From Oxytricha trifallax (taxonomy: Eukaryota > Ciliophora > Spirotrichea > Sporadotrichida > Oxytrichidae), in the NCBI GenBank assembly GCA_000711775.1, contig ARYC01000288.1:104501-168500 (forward strand): a DNA stretch of 64,000 bases, read 5' to 3'. Positions 44,754-55,300 of the stretch are shown one piece after another. Numbering within the stretch: the first letter of the stretch is position 1; the number at the start of each line of letters is the position of its first letter. The notes below the pieces were generated by a model. That model was given only the letters and a program-made list of their open reading frames with translations. It ran no database searches and was not told where the DNA came from. Position numbers and translations under genes: made by a program.

Positions 44754-46165
44754 TCAAAATAAATAATAATAAGTATGATATGTAATAAGGTATTCTGGGT
44801 AAGCTTTATTATTTGCATAGATCATAAATATATCTGAACCTGCTGTGTTACCTTTAATGCTGTCATGATATTAGCCCTTAGCATCTACAAAAACACAATT
44901 ATTATCATATAAATAAAATCTTATTTTATTTTTTAATAATTATTTTAAGTTAAAATTCTATAAACATTTTATGTTAAAATCAAATTTAAAGAGGATTATA
45001 TTTTAATTGAAATTTGATAATTTATTAGATTTAAATTTATTTTAAATCTCCCTGAACTATAGGAGGCATTTTCAATAATTATAAAATAAAATAATCTATT
45101 TTGATAGAATTTGAAGATGGGAGTGGTGCATAGTTTCCTACTAGCACCCTTGCGAAAAACATCTAGAAAGTTTTAATTAATTTAATTTAACTTAAAATCT
45201 TTTGATAATTTATTTATCATCTTTAGTAAAATAATATATATTTAATGATGATTTAAATTATCTTATAAATGTTTTTATTTATATTATATTCTTAGGTTGT
45301 ATTGTTTTTTTTAAGTAAATAATTTTTAAAAAATCATGATACGTAACAATTGGATTAATTTTTTTAAAAAAAAATACTATATAGCATTTTTTTCTTCTCA
45401 GAACAGAAATATTAAGATTTTAATTATTTTATAAGTGTTTTAAGGCAACTAAAAGCGATAATTGTCACTGTAAGAGCTAGTTTAAGAAAAATAGAGAGGC
45501 TATCCCCACATTAATTCTTAAAATATTAACATAATTTTATTTAATAAATTTAAACCAATAATTAATATAGTAGAGACTTTTAATTAAATTTTTTAATCAA
45601 CCTTTGTATAATGTGTAAAAATAATTTATTTTATAAAATTAATTCATATTATAAATAAAATATATATAATTTAAACTTGCTTCTTAACAAGAAATGCTAT
45701 TGATTAAGTTAAGTAATTTTATAATTTATAAACCCCATAGATCAATTAAGAAGCGAGGATTGAAGTTAAGAACAATCAAATTAAAAAATTAATTATAATT
45801 GGCTAATAATATAAATAATTAGACTAAAATCAAATTTACACACCCTGATTGGATTATTTTTTAAGGAAAATTAATCGAGCCAATAGTTTTAATAATTAGC
45901 CCAAACATTAAAATTATACGCCAATAATAATTAATTATATATTTAATTGTTCTTAATCCCAATTCTAATGTCTGAATTGATCTATGGGGTTTTATAAGAT
46001 ATACACATACCACCAGAACTGAATTACATGTTGAAACCTTCTTCACTGTCATAGATATTTTTTAAAAAATTGTATTAAGATTCATAGAAATCAAAAAATT
46101 TGTAATATATATAATTATGATCTTTTCGGGTGGTGTCTACCTTGTTCCGTGAAAAAGCATACGAG
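44754..46165 (-). CDS. PARP catalytic domain, split into about six segments
   Basis: Read on the minus strand: RMLFHGTRQTPPEKI (about 46120-46165), YDSEEGFNMQFSSGG (46004-46056), MWGQPLYFSQTSSYSDNYRF (45440-45511), QMFFARVLVGNYAPLPSSNS (45097-45167), PPIVQGDL (about 45050-45073), and SIKGNTAGSDIFMIYANN to YPEYLITY (44760-44885), ending TGA at 44754-44756. LFHGTR, the SSGGMWG block, the FFARVLVG strand and the C-terminal YPEYLI are hallmarks of poly(ADP-ribose) polymerases, which transfer ADP-ribose from NAD. His of HGTR is present. Ser/Tyr of LYFSQTSSYS fits the second motif. Segments join through short direct repeats (pointers). It is the C-terminus of the gene at 46330-57400. Confidence 0.8.
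45512..46008. other. IES in the PARP gene with a 5-bp pointer, hosting a MITE
   Basis: The minus-strand sequence ATGTG stands at both junctions (45507-45511 and 46004-46008). Joining at it turns GGTGGTATGTG and ATGTGGGGATAG into GGMWGQ in frame. The excised 497 bp include the MITE at 45731-45992. This fits a TA-MITE that landed in an existing IES. Confidence 0.6.
45731..45992. mobile_element. AAACCC MITE, family M, copy 2
   Basis: The ends AACCCCATAGATCAATTAAG and CAATTCTAATGTCTGAATTG plus ATCTATGGGGTT form inverted repeats flanked by TA. Internal words ACCCTGATTGG and GCCAATAGTTTTAATAATTA are shared with copy 1 at 15795. The minus-strand ORF at 45861-46052 runs across it and is not real. 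Confidence 0.7.
46057..46121. other. 65-bp IES in the PARP gene, 3-bp pointer
   Basis: ATC (minus strand) occurs at 46119-46121 and 46054-46056. Joining there gives PPEKI then YDSEEG in frame. The spacer is AT-rich with no intron consensus at both ends, so an IES is preferred to an intron. Confidence 0.55.
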
Positions 46166-46329
46166 TGTAATAAATTTTATAATTGAATTTATTGTCCTTA
46201 TTAAAACACTTCTATATTTTAATTGACAAAAACAAATTAAATAATTGAGTTTCTGGCTATTTTTCCCATTAGGAGGTTATATAATTTCAATAATCATTTT
46301 TTTTATTATGATATTTAATGATTTAAATG

Positions 46330-49300
46330 TTATATTATCTACAGCATGAGTGAAATTTGTCCAAAGCTTTTGGTTCTGAACTCTTTCAATAGAAAGTATC
46401 TTAGCTTATTTTAAATGATTGGGGGGGGCGATATCTGAACCTAATGTGTTTTATAATAATTTAAATATTTTTCCATGCATTTTTCTAGTCAATTTAGGGT
46501 CGGAGGACACGAATAAACATCTTCTGATAACGAGGGATCACTCTTAAGAGTAGAAAAAGTTACAATGAGTATATGTTTTATTATAAAATTTTACATAATT
46601 TTTATCTGTTTTCACATATTTTTTATTCAATTTTTTAAAAAATTAAACTATTGAACATACACTAGTAGTTGTAGATGACATCAATCAAGAAAATGATATT
46701 TCATCAGTACTTAAATTCTAGCATAAATGCGATGAGTAAAAGTATATAACTCAAAGCAAGAGATGTCATCTACAACTGCTAGTGTATGTTCAATAGTTTA
46801 ATTTTTTAAAAAATTGAATAAAAAATATGTGAAAACAGATAAAGATTATGTAAAATTTTATAATAAAACATATGCTCATTGTAATTTTTTCTACTCTTTA
46901 GAGTGATCCCTCGTTATCAAAAGATGTTTATTCATGTCCTCCGACCCTAAATTGACTAGAAGAATGCATGGAAAAATATTTAAATTATTATAAAACACAT
47001 TAGGTTCAGATATCGCCCCCCCAATCATTTAAAATATAATGCTTGTGGCATGGTAACTTTGAATTAATTTTCAATTTATATCCATTCATAAAATTAAAAT
47101 TAACAAATATGCACAAATTATTAATTGAATTTTTTAATAATAATATTTAAATATTCATGGCCTCCTTGAGCATAAATATATAATATTAAATATATAGTTT
47201 ATAAGCAAGAGGAATAATTATAACTATATTATGTAATTTAAAATTAAATAATGATAAGGTTCTTCTACTTTAAAATACATTAAATTATTTATATTTACTC
47301 TAAATTATAAAATATGTTGGTCTATCTATTCCCAAGAATTTGGGAATTCGAAATTCATTGCCTTATCAAGTAATATTTTTAAAGAATTGTGATTATAAAA
47401 ATAAGTAAAATGAACTAGTTTAAGGATTCAACAACTGAAACAGTAGATTATTCTCATATTTCTACTCTCCTTAAATCTCAGTAAATGCATGACTAAAGTC
47501 AATTAAGGGTCAATAAACACGACTAAACTATCAAAATAGGCATAGTTTACTCTATCGAGACAAAATGATCAAATTGATACATTAAATAATCAAATACTCA
47601 TATAGATATGAATTCTTAAACAGTTTTTTCGAAAATATTTTGTAATTTTCTTTTGGATTTTGATTAAAGTTAAATTTAAACATGTTAGGTTTCAACGAAT
47701 AACCTATTTAGGTAAAAGGAAATGTATCTCAATATGAGTTTAGCATACCTAATTGTACTTATATTAGTGAATCGTCGAGACTTAACTTGTTTAACAGTGA
47801 ATTAAATCAAAATTCAAAAAGAAATACAAAATATTTTTGAGAAAAATATTTTAAAAAGTGCATTTCAATATGATTATTTTATTAATCTATTTGATCATTT
47901 GGTCTCAATTGAGTGGACTATGCCTATTTTTAGTGCTTTATTCTTGTATATTGACTCTTAATTTACTTTAATCATGAATATAGGAAAATACATAATAATA
48001 CATTTAAAATTGTTTTATCAAGTAGATTCTAAAAGAATTTTCCTGCTTCAAAACAATTCAAGCCAACGATTTAAATACTGTCCAAGCTATAGCCTTGCGC
48101 GAAATTGCAATTGAATTTAATATAAGCAGTGTACTTCATTTAATTAAGAATGTTTATGGTCATAATTCTTTTGAAGTTTTTGAGAGACAAAATTATTAAT
48201 TTTATAGTTTATTCTGTTTATTTTAATAAAAATCATTGTGTGGTTGTTTAAGAAAGACTTAATAATAATTATAATGATTTTAAAAAATAGTTTGGATCTT
48301 AATAGAAAATATCTAATAGTTGAAGGAAAGAATATAATTTTTATAATGCATATTTACTTATAATTCAAATTTAAATCCACTTCCTAGATGAGACCCTTAA
48401 CATAGTAATTATTTTATGAACCTTCAGATCTATCATCTCCTCCCTTTACTTCTTCAATTTTATCTGAATATAATTGCTATGGTCTGACTTAATTGATTTG
48501 TTGTCCCATATATTTCAACTCTTTTCTATTAAGGGGTCTAATAAAATATTAAAATAAATTTTTTCTGGCATAGCCGGTTTGAGTGTTCTTCTGTGTCCAA
48601 GTACTAGGGTCTGAGGATGTTCCTGATACATGTAATTAAGTGAACAAATTCATCTATATTTAAAAAAGAATTACTAAAATACATGACAAATAAATCCATT
48701 TTTTTGTTGATTTTAATCACCTAGGATTTAATGTACTAAACCAATTTCACTATATAAGAGTAAATTTAAATTATAAAAAACATAAATAACTTTATCTTGA
48801 AATTACCTTGCTGACAGCATTCAAAATCCCAAAACCCCTTAATGTATATAAGTGCTCTAATTTTTAGGGTATAGTTGGAGTCTTATTGAGGTTAGTAGAG
48901 AAATTATGCCAATTTGAATAATGAGAAATAGAAATTAGCGAATTTTAGGGTCTTTTTATGATGAAAAATATTTAGATTTACTATTTCAGCTTAGGTATGG
49001 TACGAGTATTAATATAGACTTAGTCAAAGCAGTCCTGAATTATGCAGCTATAGCAAAGCTACTACACAAGAGTGCCTCAACTGTTAGGTATCACTGCTTG
49101 CTAGCTGTTAAGCACTTTAATTCTGGCTCTTGAAAGCATCCTGCAAGAAAATAAAAGTTCACTTAAGCTCATATTGACTACCTCTGCGACTCTAGGACCT
49201 TGAAGTATTGAGCATATTTTCCATTAGACTATCGAGCTGTGATGTTTTATCGTAAGTTTCCTGACATGCGTATCTCTCCTTATACTTTAGCTAATATTTA

Positions 49301-52300
49301 TATAAGAAATGGTATTACTTTCAAGACTGTCAACAGAGTAAAGAGAGTGATTGATTTTACAGTGCCATTTTATAGTAATAATTTAAACTATTTATATGTT
49401 TAAATGCAGAGAGCTATTGATAATAACATCAAGTTCATACATGCAGATGAAGCTGCGTTTAAATTAAACACTTTTATTAATAATTCATGGTACAAGAAGT
49501 ATGATAACATAGAAGTTTATGACTAAAAAGTAAAGGTAGTCACCCATCCAATTTTAGATGGTATAAGTGAAGATTCAGGCTTTGAGGGTTATGTGGTTTA
49601 CCCTCACTCTATTAAGCGAGAGTAGTATACAGAGTTCCTACATAAGCTCAGAGAGAAGTGATAACTTATCAGTTCATAAGACTAAGGAGTCTAAGAAAGC
49701 TTATGAAGAGTTAAACATAACTCCTGTATAAAACGTTCCTTATAGCCCATAATTTAATGGAATTGAATTTTACTAGAGTTAAATTCAATACTTACTGCAT
49801 GAAGCTACTGCTGTATCATTTAATTCATGATTTGACAATTGATGCAGTAGACTTAATACAAAGTAATTTCAAGAGAGTGAATAAATATAAGACTACGATA
49901 TGTTCAAGGAAAGGAATAATGAATATTTGTTAATAAGTTTTAGACTTAAATGAATGAAATAGCTCACATATTATATGGACCCTTAAAAGGATTATGCTTC
50001 TCTTTCTTTTCTTCTCTTCTCTTCTCCTTAAAGATTTACAGACCCTAAGTTTCTTCTCATACTGCCATCTTCTGTATCTATGTTCATATTCTCTGGCTTT
50101 TAAATATCCTTATAAAGTATCTAGCTATCTTAATAAGTCTGCTATTTTCTATATTTATATCTATAAACCTTAACATACTCTTTCATAAAATATATACGAG
50201 TTCCAGATTTTCAAACAAAGTTATATTTCTAAGCTTACTTGAAAGATAAAGATGCTTCTTAAGTTCCAATAGTCAAGCTGAGCTTAATATAATGCCTTGC
50301 TTCTTAAAGTCTTCCGGAGATATATAATATCGTATCTTATGAGCTTCTTAAATTATTTCTCTGAGATACTCCTCTTTTATTTTACCAAGAACACCAAAGA
50401 AGAAGTTCCTCTCTGGTTGTTTCTTGATAGGAAGGTAAAATACCACTTCCTCATCTTACATGACATCCTCATAAAGATTAGTGACTGAAATCTCAGGGTA
50501 GTTGGGAATTTCTATTAGTTTAATGTCTTTATTTTAAAAGCTTTCTTCTCCTCAAAAAGTATTGCTTTTAAGAATGAAATATTGGTACCTTCCATCGTTG
50601 ATAGGAATAAACCAACTATATTATAGGTTAATAGTCATCAAGTTATTGTAAGTTAGGTATCGATAGAAATCTTCCTTACTTCTAAATCTTGAGATCATTT
50701 CTTGAGTCTGAACTCTTTTCATTTGATCAGTGAGTGATTCAATCTTTGTTCCTCTTCCTATAAATGAATTTCAAATTATAATTTATAGACTTCTGGATCC
50801 TATTATTTAAAAACTAACTATTAAATATGGGTATCTTATAGTAGTTCAACCTGGTAAGGATACGTGGAGAAAGATGGCAGAGGCTGTAACAAACTTCAGA
50901 GATTGATAATTCTATTAAATTAGTCCTAAAATTGTTTAATTTTAATTAGTACTGGTACTAATTCCGTTTAATTTTAATTTGTACCAATTTAATAGTACCA
51001 AAACTTAATTAGTACTTAGTTTTAATCTAATGAGATTTTTATGGAAAAGTTCCAAAATGGTTCAAAACCTTATTGGTACCAGTACCAACCAGAATTTTAT
51101 CTAAGTTGGTACCAATATTAAAAATATTAAGCATAAAATTAGAAAATTTATAGTTATAAACTTAGTATAAATATGATGTCTAACACTTAAAAATCAACCA
51201 TTATTGCTGCAGGGTAAACTCCTGCTCAACTATACTTTAGCTTGGGAAGTTATTACTCATTAATAATAGTAATTTATATTTGAATTTAAACATAGCGGCT
51301 AGCTTGAATCGTAAGGCAGTTTCTTTTGGAGCAGGTTAATAATAGTTAAACTTTAACTAAATTAAAAAGCTTGAAATTATATATGTTGAGATGGAGGTAG
51401 AGTTAAGTGCTCTTGAGTTTGAAGCAGAGGTTTTATCATATAAATATTAAACCAGAAGTAGATCACATCTAGTTGTATATCTGGCTGGCTTAAGCCCCAG
51501 AATTAATTCCGTACAGCTTTAAATAATAATAATAATAATAAAGGAGATCACAGAGATAGGAGTTTAAACTTAAATTGATTATGTTGAGGAAGAAAAAGAA
51601 CAGCTACCAGTTGAAAAAATAAAAACGTTTTAATGTCAAGAGTGCTAGAATTTTTCTCTACTGAATAAAGCTTGAAGAGGCATATTAAAGAGATTCATTC
51701 TGGAGAGGCTAAGGTGTATTTCAAGCAAGTTAAGGTAGATGGCAGGTATTAGTGCACGATATGCATAAAGTCATATATTCACTCAGCTAAAGTTAAATGA
51801 CAAATGCATTATCATCATATTAGTGAGTTCTTGATTTATGATGTAGAGACTCAAAAACTAGTATCAGCGAGTGAAAATCATATTCTCTTGAGTCTTAAAA
51901 AGTATATCATGAACAGCTAAAAAAGCAGAAAGATTTGAAACAATGAATCAACCTGCAGAATATACCTTTTTACCATATTTCTAAGAGAGAAATATGTATA
52001 TTCCTGCATTGGATACAGTTGATCTTCGCAGTTTCATTGAAAATTATTTTAATTTAAGCGTATTTAACAAAGTAAAGCTCATAGTGGTTGATGAGTATAC
52101 ATTTAAGGTTTACCCTATCAACTATCAAATTAAGAATGAGCGATACAAGAATAAATTCGCTTAAGAATATATTGTTTTAAAAGAGGCTCGGAGAAGAGAC
52201 TGCAAGAATTTGCTAAAGTTAAATGGTGTTGTTTAAAGATTTGGTTTCATCGCACTAAGACTAAAGAAATTTGAAATGACTCTTAGAGATTATATATATC

Positions 52301-55300
52301 ATAATGTATACCCAAATGATTTGAATGATATTCTATCAGATATGATAAAGAGTGTCAAAGAGTTGCATGAGCTTTGATATGTTCATAGAGATTTGAAGCC
52401 TGAAAATGTAATGTCGAACCTATGTCCTTTAGAAGTAATTCTCATCGATTTCAATAGAGCATTACGGTAAGAGAATATAACCTTAGTTAAGGTTGTTGGT
52501 ACCCCTGCATATTTTTGAAAAGAGAGAAGTGAACTAGTAATTATGATTAATGGGATGTATGGGCAGTTGCTGCTAGTAAATTATAGAGCGATATGGAGAA
52601 TATTTCTTTCTTTGGCACAAAGCATGAAAAATAATCAATTAGCTTAGCTTAGAAACATATATAGCAGGTAGATGTAAGCAAGAAATTAGAAATTTAGTCA
52701 AGATGATAATAGTAAGAGCTCCTCGTTATCCTACAAAATCTTAAACGATATGCTTGAGCCACTTAAGACAACTAGATTCAAGAGATACAACAAAGACAAG
52801 CAAATTAAATTCGTTTGAGTTAGGTCAATTAATAATTATTATAATTACACTAAATTCATATAAAACCTGCGTTTTCTCTTCTGACCCCAAGAAGACCCTA
52901 AATATACACAGTAATTCAAAGCTCTTATAATCTCATTAAGGGGTTTTGGGTTTTGATTATTAATAGTGCTGCTCTATCTAACTATTTTAATGCAGATCAT
53001 AGTCAAACCAGTCATTTTCTTTATCATTCCTGTCATTGTAGTTAGCATCTCCATTATTAACCTTATAAGACCATTGGATATTTTTTTTATTTTTATTAAA
53101 TCGTGCATTATAGAACATTTCGAACTTCTTAATAACTTTAAAATTTTTTAAAAAATTGGTAAGTGATATGTTCTACTAAAGATTAAAAATTAAAAATAAT
53201 TATGATGTAAAATATTGTAAAAATTAGATTGCTAATTGAAATTTATAATACCAGGATGCGTTTTCTCCTATTATAATTTAGCTTCCTCCTTTGTAATATG
53301 AATATATTTTTTATAGATAAAAGTAAGGCAATCAATTTAAACCCCACATTCATTTTCCCAGATTATAGCTCCCTTCATCTTTATTGCCTATATTATTTAA
53401 GAAAAAAAGATTTTTGGAAAAAAATATTTCATTAATTATAATTTATAATTGAGTTTATGCTTTAATTTATAATAAAATTAAAATATAAACATTAAAAGAT
53501 TTTTATTAATATTCTGTTCTACTCAGTTATTTATACATTTACTATTTTTCTCAACATGATTTATTCCAAAATTTTCAAGTCTTAAGTTGCTTAAGCTATT
53601 TATTTAATAATTTTTATAAAAATATATTGAATTAAAATTCCTTGGTCAATACCAGATATAATGTAATTGTCTCTATCGATTTTAATGCTAACTTGATTCT
53701 AACTTTCAATTAAAGAAACCTTGGAACTTTCTGCTCTCATAAGTTTAAATTTTATCTTGTCTTACAAATTTATTAATTTAAATTAAAAAAATTAGTTTCA
53801 TGAGGATGAAAAATATATTTAGAAAAAATAAACATTAATAAATTTTAAAACATTTAATGACATTTGGTGCATTAGTTATTTGCATTGTCTTTGTTGAGAC
53901 TTCATTTCCTAATTATATGTTATCTACTGCTTTTTAATAAAAATTATAATTATTATTATTATTTTTGAAGTTCCTGTATAGCATCAGAAAGTCTGTTCTT
54001 AGATTGTCTATTTAAATAATAGATTTTATAATTTAATGTAATATCTTCCAACGAGATTGAATCTTTCTCTGAAAAGAATGAACAATTATGAATATTAATA
54101 TAAGTATTTATTTTTTAATTTTCCAAAATATTAAATAAAAATGAAAACTTAATATTTCAGCGAAATGGCTTTGAGTTGATCCTTTAACTCATTATATTCC
54201 TCAGGTTTATAATATAATTATAGTTTAAATTTTTTAAAAATAAGATGTTTTAGGAACTTTATTTTTGGTTCGATTGCTTAATAATCATCTTAATTAAATA
54301 ATGTATATTTTTTTAAAAAAAAACAAGATCTAAGATTTAAACCTCAAAAAATATTATTCTAGAAAATTAATAATTTTTTTTTATTACAAAAATTAATTAA
54401 ATTGTATATTTATAGTTGAGATTAAAAAATAAGGCTTCTTAAATAATAATTAATTAACTATTATCTTAACCTCATAATTAAATTGATCTTAAAGATCAAA
54501 TAAAAATATATTTTCTTAACTGAGATATAAACTAAAATTGAATGTGTAAATTCTTTATTATTTTTGTATATTGCCAAATCTAATAAAGTTAATTTCAATA
54601 TTTTTTGAAAATTATAGACATATTTAAGCTTTTTAATTTTGTTAATGTAGTTTATTGCCTATTCAGTTTCTGTACCAGTTACTTAGATTTCATAATCCTT
54701 TTATATTAATAATTATAACATTTATTTACTTTTTCTAGTGTACATTTCTATCTTTAGGAGTATTGTTGTATTTCCATTAAGGTTACTTTGTATCAAATCC
54801 TTCATTTTTAACATAAAATATAAAAATTGTAATTTAATTTTAATTTATGAATTAATATTATTGATATTATTTAATATAAATGATATTATTAAATATAAAT
54901 GCATTGGTATTTGAAGATTGATTTTCCTCATATATTTTAATTGTTTCTGTTATGATGACATTAAACTTTTCTTAAAATATTGATTAATTAGAAACTATTA
55001 GAGAAAAATTTAATTAACTTCTAATATAACTAAGGAAAAAAAGTTTGAAATGACAATTACTATTTTTTTGTTTATTGGTGATATTATGATAATATTCTCC
55101 CATAAATTATTATTTTTAATTGTTGAGTGCTTCAATTTTATGCAATATAAATAAAGACATTTTAACAGATTTTTTTTTGACAAAAATTCTTTAAATAATT
55201 ATTTTCTTTACAAAATATTTCAAAAAAGGATTATGTATTTTTTCATAATTTTGAATATATTTTAATTTAATTTGTATATGATGAAAATCCAAATAGAAAA

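Larger units (their letters stand above)
48822..52955. mobile_element. telomere-bearing element TBE-C (decayed)
   Basis: The left end is CAAAATCCCAAAACCCC, the right end GGGGTTTTGGGTTTTG. ATT stands on both sides (48819-48821 and 52956-52958). The left paralogue at about 5605-5615 has the empty site GCATTATTAATAG. Gene content and order match TBE-A and TBE-B. It interrupts a minus-strand coding segment of the PARP-type gene. Confidence 0.9.

Noticed and set aside
52966-53151. Plus-strand hydrophobic ORF of 61 residues
   Set aside because: It is the shadow of the minus-strand NNGDANYNDR segment, where substitutions against the left copy are mostly silent.
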